Below, piece after piece: positions 37,279 through 45,272 of a stretch of DNA of 64,000 nt. The position numbers were made by a program, and so were the translations under genes. The notes beneath the pieces were generated by a model that worked only from the letters and a program-made list of their open reading frames with translations, was not told the origin of the DNA and made no database searches. Source of the stretch: UBA1801 sp035353395 (GTDB lineage Bacteria; Acidobacteriota; Holophagae; Holophagales; Holophagaceae); NCBI GenBank assembly GCA_035353395.1, contig DAOPZL010000003.1, positions 55,925 through 119,924 of the forward strand, in the 5' to 3' direction. The first letter of the stretch is position 1, and every line of letters starts with the position of its first letter.

Positions 37279-37315
37279 GGAACAGATGTTCCAGGAGAAT
37301 AATGAGCATATGCTC
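37279..37315. promoter_or_regulatory. Two palindromes in the promoter of the NifX-like gene
   Basis: GGAACA-GA-TGTTCC (37279-37292) and the perfect 12-mer GAGCATATGCTC (37304-37315) lie 14-50 bases upstream of the ATG at 37265. An ATTATT (-10 like, minus strand) sits between them. Two different dyads suggest two regulators or two sites. Confidence 0.55.
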
Positions 37316-37421
37316 TCCACTTGTCAAGGCGTGAAGCAGCGGGTCCTGCCTCCCGCATGGCCGGGATCCGCAGCCCTTCCGGCGCGGGGTGTGCGGCGAA
37401 CCTCGAACGGCCCCAGGTCAG

Positions 37422-37730
37422 TCAGGCCTCCTCCCCTCCTTCGACCTGGAAGGTGCCGCCTTCGATCCGGAGGGCGCACCCCTCCACCAGCGCCTTGGCG
37501 ACCTTCCGGTGGGCGGCGTCCAGCACCCGGCCGAAGGTCGCCCGGGAGACGCCCATGCGCCCGGCCGCCTCCAGCTGGTAGAGGCCTTCCAGGTGGGCCA
37601 GGCGCAGGGATTCCAGCTCCTCCAGCGTGAGCACCACCTCCTCGAGGACGGAAAGCGGAACGCCCCTCGGCTTGAAGTACCTGACGCCGGGAAGCTCGGC
37701 GATTCGCTTGCAGCAGGGCGGACGGGGCAT
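37422..37730 (-). CDS. DUF134 family HTH protein
   Basis: 102 residues from ATG 37730 (MPRPPCCKRI), the conserved start of DUF134 proteins, with a helix-turn-helix-like segment at about 53-75 (YQLEAAGRMGVSRATFGRVL). DUF134 genes commonly neighbour NifX-like genes and are presumed DNA-binding regulators. Here it lies 106 bases upstream of the palindromes of the NifX-like gene, on the same strand, making it a candidate for binding one of them. Confidence 0.85.
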   Translation of the reverse strand: MPRPPCCKRIAELPGVRYFKPRGVPLSVLEEVVLTLEELESLRLAHLEGLYQLEAAGRMGVSRATFGRVLDAAHRKVAKALVEGCALRIEGGTFQVEGGEEA

Positions 37731-37797
37731 GGCATCTCCAGGGAGGAGATATAGAGTCTGTGCCCGGACCCTGTCAAGTTCCACCGGACGGACGAAA

Positions 37798-37819
37798 AGA
37801 GGCGCCCGAAGGCGCCTCT
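37798..37819 (-). terminator. Intrinsic terminator after cysteine desulfurase
   Basis: Perfect 9-bp stem AGAGGCGCC/GGCGCCTCT with a 4-base loop (TTCG on the minus strand). On that strand a TTTTC run follows. Confidence 0.8.
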
Positions 37820-37841
37820 TCCATCCTGTGTCCCCGGGCGG

Positions 37842-39062
37842 CTACTTCTTCTTCCGGGATGCCGCGATCTCGCCGACGGCGTGGATGGCCGCGTCGATGT
37901 GCTCCACGGTGTTGAAGACGCCGATGCCGAAGCGCACGGCGCCGTGGATCTTGTCGGTGCCAAGGTGCTCGTGGACCGCGGGCGTGCAGTGCAGGCCGGT
38001 GCGGCAGGCGATGTTGTAGTCGACGTCCAGCATGGTGCCGGTGTCCATGGCCTCCAGGCCGTCGATGTTGAAGGACAGGACGCTGATGCGCTCCTTGCCC
38101 GGCACGTCCTCGGCGCAGTAGAGGGTGACGCCCTCGATGGGCCGGAGGCCGTCCCGAAGGCGCGTCCAGAGGGCCATCTCGTGGCGGTGGATGGCCTCGA
38201 GGCCGATCTTCTGAACCCACTTCACGCCGGCGTTCAGGCCCGCGATGCCGGGCAGGTTCGGCGTGCCGTATTCCATGCGGTAGGGGTACTCGTCCAGGTG
38301 GTGGCGCTGGGCGCTCTTCACGCCAGTGCCGCCGGCGCGGGTGTGGGCGATCTCCACGCCCTCGCGCACGTACATCCCGCCGATGCCCATGGGGCCCATC
38401 AGGCTCTTGTGGCCGGTGAAGCAGATGATGTCGGCGCCGAGGTCGTCCAGCTTCACGGGGAGCATGCCCGCGCTCTGGCTGACGTCCAGGATCAGGGGAA
38501 TGCCCCGCTCGCGGCAGACCTTGCCGACGGCCGCGACATCCTGGACGGTGCCGATGACGTTGGAGCCGTGGTTCATGACGACGGCCCTCGTGTCCTTCCT
38601 GAGATGGTCGATGATCTCCTGGGGATCCACATAGCCCTTGTCGTCGAAGTCGATCCAGTCGACCTTGGCTCCGTCCTGCTCGAGCTGCCAGAGCGGGCGG
38701 AGGGTCGCGTTGTGCTCGACGTGGGTGGTGACGACGTGGTGGCCCGGCTTGATGAGGCCGAAGATCGCCAGGTTCAGGGCGTCCGTGGAGTTGTAGCCGA
38801 ACACCAGCCGGTTCGGGTCGGTCCCGCCGAAGAAGTTGGTCAGCAGCTTGCGCGTGTCGGCCACCAGGTTTCCCGCCTCGAGGCAGAGGTCGAAGCCGCT
38901 GCGGCCGGGATTCACGCCGTAGCTGCGGTAGAAGCTGTCCATGAAGGTGTAGGTCTCGTTCGGCTTGGGAAAGGACGTGGCGCCGTTGTCCAGGTAGATG
39001 ATCTTGGTCTGGGGGACGTCCTCCAGCTTCAGGTAGGGACAGCTCGGGGTGGGGGTGGACAT
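37842..39062 (-). CDS. Cysteine desulfurase, class V aminotransferase fold
   Basis: 406 residues from ATG 39062. It would release sulfur from cysteine as an enzyme persulfide plus alanine, using PLP. PLP-lysine is in CFTGHKSLMGP, and the catalytic-Cys loop IACRTGLHCTP corresponds to the RTGHHC loop of SufS-type (group II) enzymes. The N-terminal YLDNGATSFPKP is family-typical. It lies 178 bases downstream of the dsrK-like gene on the same strand, so it could feed sulfur to DsrC. Confidence 0.9.
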   Translation of the reverse strand: MSTPTPSCPYLKLEDVPQTKIIYLDNGATSFPKPNETYTFMDSFYRSYGVNPGRSGFDLCLEAGNLVADTRKLLTNFFGGTDPNRLVFGYNSTDALNLAIFGLIKPGHHVVTTHVEHNATLRPLWQLEQDGAKVDWIDFDDKGYVDPQEIIDHLRKDTRAVVMNHGSNVIGTVQDVAAVGKVCRERGIPLILDVSQSAGMLPVKLDDLGADIICFTGHKSLMGPMGIGGMYVREGVEIAHTRAGGTGVKSAQRHHLDEYPYRMEYGTPNLPGIAGLNAGVKWVQKIGLEAIHRHEMALWTRLRDGLRPIEGVTLYCAEDVPGKERISVLSFNIDGLEAMDTGTMLDVDYNIACRTGLHCTPAVHEHLGTDKIHGAVRFGIGVFNTVEHIDAAIHAVGEIAASRKKK

Positions 39063-39195
39063 GGATGGGCTCCTCTGGTTGAAAACGGATCGGTGGCTGG
39101 TGTCAGTCTTCATCCCTTGCATCCTTGTTTGATCAGCTTTTTTACAAGGAGATCAGGGCACTGGATGGGGGAAAAATGCAAAAGATGTATTGAAC

Positions 39196-39222
39196 AGGGA
39201 TAAAAGGGATGAAAGGGATAAA
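39196..39222. repeat. Three tandem 9-bp repeats (AGGGATRAA)
   Basis: AGGGATAAA, AGGGATGAA, AGGGATAAA are contiguous in the spacer between dsrK-like and cysteine desulfurase genes, followed by a further AAAA. Composition is AT-rich against the surroundings. Confidence 0.85.
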
Positions 39223-39240
39223 AAAGCTTGGAAATCCTCG

Positions 39241-40563
39241 TCAGACGATGGCTTCCGCCACCATCTCGGCGACGGTCTTGATCTGGACGTCGAGCTTGTA
39301 TTCCTTGTTGAGTTCCATGAGCTGGTCGATGCAGTTGTGGCAGGGAGCCACCACGACCTTCGCGCCCGTGGCCTTGATCTGTCCCGCCTTCACGCTTCCG
39401 GCCTGGATCCGGCGGGCCTTGTAGCGGGCCATGGAGAGCTGGCCGCCCCCGCCGCCGCAGCAGAAGTTCTCGGCGCGGTTGGGGGTCATCTCGGTGAAGG
39501 TCGTCACGGCCTTCCGCAGGATCCGGCGCTGCACTTCGCAGATCCCGCCGTGGCGCACCAGGTTGCAAGGGTCGTGCAGCGTCACGGGGACCTTGTTCCG
39601 CGAGGGGTCCAGCTTGATCCGGCCCTCCTCGATGTAGTCCTCCATCAGCTCGAGGACGCTCTTGACCTCGAAGGGATAGCTCTTCTGGAGCCATTCCGGC
39701 CCTTCCCAGCGGGCGGAGCCGTAGCCGTGGCCGCACTCGCCGATGACCAGGGTCGTGCAGCCCAGGCGGGCCATGGCGTCCACGAGATGCTGGGTGATGG
39801 CCCCCGCCTGCGGATCGTTGCAGTTGAACAGGCCGTAGTTGGTGAGGTCCCAGCCCCCGTCCGAGGCCATGGTCCAGTCCTCCTTGGCGGCCCAGAAGAC
39901 CTTGGCGCTGGCCTGGAGGGAGAGCGGGAAGAACTTGGGCTCGCGGGGATTGACGGTGAAGAGGATCTTCGCGCCGTGCTTGTCCAGGGGCAGCTTCGCC
40001 TCGGGATCGCCGGTCTCCATCTGGAGTTCCTCCTCGATCCACTGGACCGTGTCGACCCAGTCCTCCCGGGTCATGGCCATGTTGTTGCCGAACTGCAGGG
40101 AGTTGTCCACCGTGGCCTGGAGGTCCGACGGGACCAGGCCCATGGCGGCCAGGGCGGCGCGCGCGGCCCTGAAGATCTTCGGCATGGCGATGCCGATGGT
40201 GCAGTTGATGGAGCAGCGGCCGCAGAGGGAGCAGCGCCCGAAGACGGCGTCCATCCAGGCCTTGGCCATCTCCCGGTCGAAGGGCTTGGCGCCGACCAGG
40301 CCGGGGGCGAGGCGCCCCATCGCGGTGAAGTTGTGCTTGAACACCGAGGCGACCACATCCAGCTTGTGGGCCGGCATGTTCTCCAGGACCGGTTCCGCCC
40401 GGTGGTAGTGGCAGGAATCGGCGCAGAGGCCGCAGTGCACGCAGCTGTTGAGGTAGGAGGCCTCCGCCGACTTCAGCTTGCCGCGGAAGACCTCCAGGCC
40501 CTTCCGGAAGTCTGCTTCGGTCAGGGCGTCCAGTTTCGCTTCGAGTTCGTCGAGTTCAGGCAT
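39241..40563 (-). CDS. DsrK/HdrD-like Fe-S redox protein
   Basis: 440 residues. Two [4Fe-4S] motifs occur in the N-terminal third: CVHCGLCADSCHYH and CSLCGRCSINCTIG. A C-terminal CCG-type site is built from DPCNLVRHGG, NFCCGGGGG and APCHNC, the catalytic non-cubane cluster arrangement of DsrK and HdrD that acts on disulfides. It likely receives electrons from the adjacent DsrM-like cytochrome and acts on the DsrC di/trisulfide. The start is ATG 40563, 11 bases after the dsrM-like stop. Confidence 0.9.
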   Translation of the reverse strand: MPELDELEAKLDALTEADFRKGLEVFRGKLKSAEASYLNSCVHCGLCADSCHYHRAEPVLENMPAHKLDVVASVFKHNFTAMGRLAPGLVGAKPFDREMAKAWMDAVFGRCSLCGRCSINCTIGIAMPKIFRAARAALAAMGLVPSDLQATVDNSLQFGNNMAMTREDWVDTVQWIEEELQMETGDPEAKLPLDKHGAKILFTVNPREPKFFPLSLQASAKVFWAAKEDWTMASDGGWDLTNYGLFNCNDPQAGAITQHLVDAMARLGCTTLVIGECGHGYGSARWEGPEWLQKSYPFEVKSVLELMEDYIEEGRIKLDPSRNKVPVTLHDPCNLVRHGGICEVQRRILRKAVTTFTEMTPNRAENFCCGGGGGQLSMARYKARRIQAGSVKAGQIKATGAKVVVAPCHNCIDQLMELNKEYKLDVQIKTVAEMVAEAIV

Positions 40564-40574
40564 GGGAGGCTCCG

Positions 40575-41183
40575 TCAGGCTTGGGGCGGAAAGGTTCCCC
40601 GCCGGCCGAAGAACGCGCCGAGGTGGTACCGGGTGGTGAAGAAGAAGCAGCAGTGCCGGATCTTCCCGAGGGGCAGGTAGAGCAGCAGGAGGCTGGCCTC
40701 GCCCATCCAGATGCCGGCCAGGGAGGGATCGAAGGTCCACCCGAGCGCCAGGGCGATGAAGAGCGAGCACAGCAGGTTGGAGATGAAGTCGTCCGGGCAG
40801 GAGAGCCCGCGGAGCTCCGCCTTGACGGCCCGTTTCCCGAGCAGGCTGAAGCCGCCGATCGCGCCCGCCAGCGTGAGCAGGCGCGCCAGGAGGAGCAGGG
40901 GCGCGGGGATTCCGAGGTCCGCGAGCGCCGCCAGCAGCAGGCCGAAGGCCGTGAACACGCCCGCGTGGAAGGACATGCCCAGGGCGTAGGAAAGCATGTT
41001 CATGCGGACGCTCTCCTTCGCCCAGGGGACCATGGCCTTGGTGAAGGCGTAGACGACCCCCTTGCCCGGATCCCCGGCGGCCTTCGAGTAGAGGATTCGC
41101 TTCCCGTAGCCCTTCACGTTCAGGTAGAGGCATGCGAGGGCGAGAACGGCCCAGACGCCCGAAAGGAGGACGAGGAGCTTCAT
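40575..41183 (-). CDS. DsrM/NarI-like membrane cytochrome b subunit
   Basis: 202 residues with about five membrane helices and histidines suitable for heme b (SFHAGVFTAF near 73 and RHCCFFFTTRYHLG near 177-190). It is shorter than canonical DsrM (about 330 residues). It would exchange electrons between menaquinone and the DsrK-like subunit. It starts 4 bases after the dsrC stop. Confidence 0.78.
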   Translation of the reverse strand: MKLLVLLSGVWAVLALACLYLNVKGYGKRILYSKAAGDPGKGVVYAFTKAMVPWAKESVRMNMLSYALGMSFHAGVFTAFGLLLAALADLGIPAPLLLLARLLTLAGAIGGFSLLGKRAVKAELRGLSCPDDFISNLLCSLFIALALGWTFDPSLAGIWMGEASLLLLYLPLGKIRHCCFFFTTRYHLGAFFGRRGTFPPQA

Positions 41184-41187
41184 GGCG

Positions 41188-41508
41188 CTACACGCAGCCG
41201 TCGGGCTTGGGCAGGCCGGCGAGCTTGCAGGCGCCCTTGGCGGGACCGCTCGGGAACAGCTCGTAGATGCGCTTCAGGGGCACGCCGGTGTTCTTGCACA
41301 TGGCGCGCACCATGGGAGCATTGTTGTGCTCGACGTAGTGCTGGCGGATGAAGCGGATCACGGACCAGTGGTCGTCCGTGAGCTGGTCCAGGCCTTCCTC
41401 GGCCTTGGCGAGCTGAACGGCCAGCTCTTCGTTCCACACGGCGGGATCCACGAGGAAACCTTCCTCGTTCTGCTCCACGTTCTGGCCGTTGAACACGATG
41501 GGGGACAT
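41188..41508 (-). CDS. dsrC: DsrC/TusE family sulfur carrier
   Basis: 106 residues with the DsrC C-terminal arm CKLAGLPKPDGCV, holding both redox cysteines, Cys94 and Cys105, spaced by ten residues. Having both distinguishes DsrC from TusE, which keeps only the penultimate one. DsrC carries sulfur as a trisulfide or persulfide to DsrMK-type complexes. GGAGG precedes the ATG. First gene of a dsrC-dsrM-dsrK order; no dsrAB is nearby. Confidence 0.95.
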   Translation of the reverse strand: MSPIVFNGQNVEQNEEGFLVDPAVWNEELAVQLAKAEEGLDQLTDDHWSVIRFIRQHYVEHNNAPMVRAMCKNTGVPLKRIYELFPSGPAKGACKLAGLPKPDGCV

Positions 41509-41566
41509 GAAACCTCCGATGGGGAATCCGCCGATGAGCGGTCGTTTTCCGATGTGCTAAGTTTGT

Positions 41567-41593
41567 ATGCACGATACAGGAGATTGTGTGCAT
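41567..41593. promoter_or_regulatory. Inverted repeat at the MocR start, divergent from dsrC
   Basis: ATGCAC (41567-41572) and GTGCAT (41588-41593) form an inverted repeat with 15 bases between, flanked by TGT/ACA. It spans the ribosome site and start codon of the MocR gene and lies 58-85 bases upstream of dsrC. An autoregulatory site is plausible. Confidence 0.45.
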
Positions 41594-42938
41594 GACAATC
41601 TGGGTTCCTGATCTTTCCGGATCGACGCAGCCAACATATATCGCTATTGTTGAAGCCATTGGAGATGCCATCAGGGTCGGACAACTCAGGCCCGGGGATC
41701 CCCTCCCCACCCACCGCCTGCTGGCCGATCTCCTGGGGGTCAACGTCAGCACGGTGACCCGGGCCTACCAGGAAGCGGCTCGCCGGCGCCTCGTGGACGG
41801 CGAGGTGGGGCGCGGGACCTACGTCCTCGGGGTCGCCTCGGAAGCGGCCCTCTTCGCTCTCCAGCACCGTCCCGAGGGCGGGGTCATCGACCTGTCCCTC
41901 AACATGCCGCCCGTGGCCACCCGGGATTCGGACCTCGCGGCCTTCACGGACCAGCTCGGTCCGGTGGAGGCGGCCCGCCTCCTGCACTATCCGACGCCGG
42001 GCGAGACCCTGGTCCACCGCCAGGCCGCCGCGGGCTGGCTGAAGCGGCGCGGTCTCGAGGCGGACCCGGACGGCCTCGTGGTCTGCGCCGGCGCCCAGCA
42101 TGCCATGGACACCGCGATCAGCCTCTTCCCGGAATGGGACGAAGTCGCCTGCGAGGCGCTGGTCTATCCAGGACTGAAGGCCGCGGCCCGCCACTGGCAG
42201 CGGCGCCTGCACGCCATGGCCATGGATCGGGAAGGGCTCCGCACGGACGCCTTCGAGGCGGCCTGCCGCGGCGGCCTCAAGCTCGCAGTGGTCTCCCCGA
42301 CCCTGCACAATCCCACCACGGCCACCATGGGGCTCGAGCGGAGGCGGCGGATCGTCGAGATCGCCCGGAAGCACGACGTGCTCCTGGTGGAGGAGGATGT
42401 CTACGGGCTGCTGCGGGAGGATGCGCCGCCCCCCCTGGCGACCCTCGCCCCGGAGCGGGTGGTCTACCTGACGGGCCTTTCCAAGACCGTGGCGCCGGGC
42501 CTGCGCATCGGCTACCTGCTCTTCCCACCCGGCCTGAGGGCACGCGTGCGCGACGCGGAACACCACACCACCTGGTACGTCTCGGCACTGACCATGGCCC
42601 TGGCGACACGCTGGCTCACGGACGGCACCGCCTGGCGGAGGCTCCAGCGCCAGCGGCGGGAGCTCGAAGTCCGGCACCGGCTCTGCGGGAAGCACCTCGA
42701 GGGCCTCGCCTGGCGCGGAGAGCCCCACTGCCCCCACGTCTGGCTCCCGGCCCCTCCCGGAGGCTCCCAGGACTTCGTCCGGCGGGCCCAGGCCGCGGGC
42801 GTCGTGGTGGTCCCCTCCAGCGTGCTCGCCGCGGGCAGGACGCCCTCCGAGGACGGCGTCCGCATCTCCATCGGCGCGCCCCCGAACCGGAACACCCTGT
42901 CCGAAGGACTGGCGCGGCTCGCGGCGCTGAGGACCTGA
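41592..42938 (+). CDS. MocR-type regulator (GntR HTH fused to PLP aminotransferase domain)
   Basis: 448 residues from ATG 41592 (AGGAG spaced 9); GTG 41586 is too close to the ribosome site. The GntR winged helix (about 12-75, LADLLGVNVSTVTRAYQEA) is fused to a fold-type I aminotransferase domain (about 95-445) with SPTLHNPT, VEEDVYGLL and the PLP-lysine loop GLSKTVAPGLRIGY. MocR proteins sense PLP or amino acids. Its divergence from dsrC suggests it controls the sulfur island. Confidence 0.9.
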   Translation: MTIWVPDLSGSTQPTYIAIVEAIGDAIRVGQLRPGDPLPTHRLLADLLGVNVSTVTRAYQEAARRRLVDGEVGRGTYVLGVASEAALFALQHRPEGGVIDLSLNMPPVATRDSDLAAFTDQLGPVEAARLLHYPTPGETLVHRQAAAGWLKRRGLEADPDGLVVCAGAQHAMDTAISLFPEWDEVACEALVYPGLKAAARHWQRRLHAMAMDREGLRTDAFEAACRGGLKLAVVSPTLHNPTTATMGLERRRRIVEIARKHDVLLVEEDVYGLLREDAPPPLATLAPERVVYLTGLSKTVAPGLRIGYLLFPPGLRARVRDAEHHTTWYVSALTMALATRWLTDGTAWRRLQRQRRELEVRHRLCGKHLEGLAWRGEPHCPHVWLPAPPGGSQDFVRRAQAAGVVVVPSSVLAAGRTPSEDGVRISIGAPPNRNTLSEGLARLAALRT

Positions 42939-43047
42939 AGCAGGGAAACGTCCGCCGCCGGAAATGGAAATGGCGATGGGATCCCACCTTGAGGCCCCGG
43001 CGCTTCCTGCCTTGTCGCGGGTCCTGGATCATCGGAGACTGGACCTC

Positions 43048-44453
43048 ATGAAGCACGAGGGCGTCCGGATCATCGCGGTCGAGCCCGGGAGCCTGGCGGA
43101 GGAAGCGGGCATCCGGCCTGGGGACTGGCTGCGGACGATCAACGGCGAGTCGGTGCTGGACCAGCTCAGCTACCAGTTCCTCGTCAGCCAGCGGGACGAG
43201 ACCGACCTGGTGTTCGCCTCCCCCGACGGCACGGTGACCGCGGCCACCGTCGAGAACGGCGGAGACGGCATCGGCGTCGACCTCGCCCAGGACCGCCTCA
43301 AGACCTGCCGCCAGAACTGCGTCTTCTGCTTCGTGCGGCAGATGCCCAAGGGCTTCCGCCGGAGCCTCTACCTGAAGGACGAGGACATCCGCCTGTCGTT
43401 CCTCTACGGCCACTTCACGACCCTCTCCTCCAGCGACGGCGCGGAGCTGGACCGCGTCGTCCGCGAGCGGCTCTCGCCCATCCACGTCAGCGTCCACGCC
43501 ACGGATCCCGACGTCCGCGCGAGGGTGGTCGGGAACAGGAAGGAAGGCCACATCCTGCGGAAGATCGACCCCTTGCTGGAAGGCGGCGTGGACATGCACA
43601 CCCAGGTGGTGGTGGCCCCCGGTCTCAACGACGGCTGGGTGTGGGAGAAGACGCTCCGCGAGCTGTGGGAGCGGCGCGCCTTCCAGACAGCGGGCCCCTG
43701 GGCGGGTCGAGGCGGCGTGCTCAGCCTCTCCTGCGTCCCGGTCGGCCTCACGGCCCACCGGGAGGGGCTTCCCCGCGTCGACGAGGTCACGCCGGCCTTC
43801 GCGCGCGCCTGGGTGGCGCGCTGGGCCCCGGAGGCCCGGAGGCTCGCGCGCGAGAACGAAGGCGAGCCATGGCTCCTGCTCGCGGACGAGTGGTTCACCC
43901 GGGCGGGGCTGCCCGTGCCCGGACGCAGCTTCTACAGCCGGTCCTGGGCCCAGTCGGAGAACGGCGTGGGGCTGATCCGGCGGTTCCTGGAACACGGCCG
44001 GCGGTTCCTGGGCCGCCCCAGGGCCCAGGCGTTCAAGGACAGGAAGGCCCTGCTGCTGACCGGCGCCAGTTTCGCGCCCGCCCTCGAGGATCTCCTGGCC
44101 AGGCTCAACCGGGCGACGGGAAGCCACCTCCGGGCGGCGGTCGTCGACAATCTCTCCTTCGGCACGAGCGTCACCGTGGCCGGCCTGCTCTGCGGCAGGG
44201 ACCTCCTGCGCGCGGCCGAGGCGGACCGCCTGGCCCACGGAGGCGACCCGCACTGGGTGGAGGCGGTGGTGGTCCCCAGCGCCGCCCTGCGCACCCGGAC
44301 GGGGCCGACGGACCAGTACGCCGTGGCCGGGGGCGAGGAGGCCGATGCCGTCTTCCTGGACGACCTCGCGCTCGGGGAGCTGTCGCGGCAGCTGGGCGTC
44401 CCGGTCGTGCCCGGCGGCGAGAACCTCGCCCAGCTCCTGGACCATCTGGAGGG
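43048..44453 (+). CDS. PDZ / radical-SAM-like DUF512 protein, 3' end in gap
   Basis: 468 codons visible from ATG 43048 (GGAGAC 8 bases upstream); ATG 42964 gives a longer, unconserved N-terminus. A degenerate PDZ domain (about 5-70, VEPGSLAEEAGIRPGDWLRTING) precedes a CX3CX2C motif (Cys87, Cys91, Cys94) like that of radical-SAM enzymes, then the DUF512 region with PVVPGGENL near the end. The family is widespread; some members are called NifB/MoaA-like Fe-S oxidoreductases, with function unknown. Only the last few residues appear lost in the gap. Confidence 0.85.
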
Positions 44454-44553
44454 NNNNNNNNNNNNNNNNNNNNNNNNNNNNNNNNNNNNNNNNNNNNNNN
44501 NNNNNNNNNNNNNNNNNNNNNNNNNNNNNNNNNNNNNNNNNNNNNNNNNNNNN
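44454..44553. other. 100-N scaffold gap (true gap)
   Basis: The flanks share no overlap. They hold different genes on opposite strands (DUF512 protein and ExbD), whose 3' ends are both missing. Confidence 0.95.
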
Positions 44554-44774
44554 CCTCCCGAAGGGAACACCGAGATCATCACCGGCGGGTTGGCGGGATC
44601 GCGCTCCGGCAGGTCGCGGGCCGCCGCCGCCTTCGGGACGGACACGGGCAGGACCTTGGTGAGGCTGGGCACCATCACGATGAAGACGATCAGGAGCACC
44701 AGCACGATGTCGATCAACGGGGTGACGTTGATCTCGGACTTCGCCCTGCGCCTCGGGCCGCCTGGATCCATCAT
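44554..44774 (-). CDS. ExbD/TolR-family protein 2, C-terminus in gap
   Basis: About 73 codons visible: cytoplasmic N-terminus, then a single membrane helix (INVTPLIDIVLVLLIVFIV) containing the conserved Asp that carries protons in ExbD/TolR. The periplasmic domain is lost in the gap. The start overlaps the stop of the first exbD (ATGA); a second ATG at 44771 has better ribosome-site spacing. Confidence 0.85.
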
Positions 44775-45268
44775 TCCTCCCGCTTGTCTTCGCTGGTGAT
44801 GATGGAGGCCTCGCTGGCGCCTCCTTCACGGCAGACCTGGAGGAGATCGTCGACGTACTTGAAGGGCAGATCGGCGTCGGCCTTCACGAAGACGCGCCTG
44901 TCGTCCAGGCCGCCCACCGAACTCGCGATGAAATCCCTGAGGCGGGTCCGTCCGCCGGCGACCTGCAGGTCGAAGGACGGGAGATTCCCTCGCGCGTCGC
45001 GCGCCTTCACGTCGTCCACCAGCACCTTGGCCGGCCCGGTGACCTTCCGGGTGTGGGGATCCCTGACCGCGGGATACATGAGGCTCAGGGGCTTCGCGCC
45101 CGGTCCGGCCTCCGGCCTGAGGCTGTGCTTCGAGACGGGCAGCCTCACCGCGTCGTTCACCGCGGGGGTGATCACGATGAAGATGATCAGGAGCACCAGC
45201 ACGATGTCCACGAGGGGGGTGACGTTGATGTCCGCCCTCACCCGGCTCTCCTTTCCGCCCGCGTCCAC
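44771..45268 (-). CDS. exbD: ExbD/TolR-family protein 1
   Basis: 165 residues: N-terminal membrane helix with the conserved Asp (INVTPLVDIVLVLLIIFIV) and a periplasmic domain ending in VFVKADADLPFKYVDDLLQVCREGG, typical of ExbD. It couples the proton-motive force with ExbB to energise TonB. A middle insertion (about 50-85) makes it longer than E. coli ExbD (141). It is followed by a second exbD copy. Confidence 0.93.
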   Translation of the reverse strand: MDAGGKESRVRADINVTPLVDIVLVLLIIFIVITPAVNDAVRLPVSKHSLRPEAGPGAKPLSLMYPAVRDPHTRKVTGPAKVLVDDVKARDARGNLPSFDLQVAGGRTRLRDFIASSVGGLDDRRVFVKADADLPFKYVDDLLQVCREGGASEASIITSEDKREE

Positions 45269-45272
45269 GGCT

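Noticed and set aside
39190..40680. 496-codon open frame antisense to the dsrK-like gene, beginning in the 9-bp repeats
   Set aside because: Its first residues are just the translated repeat, and the rest mirrors the dsrK-like gene.
39241..41508. Dissimilatory sulfate reduction locus
   Set aside because: No sulfite reductase, APS reductase or ATP sulfurylase gene in the window; dsrC and dsrMK alone do not establish it.
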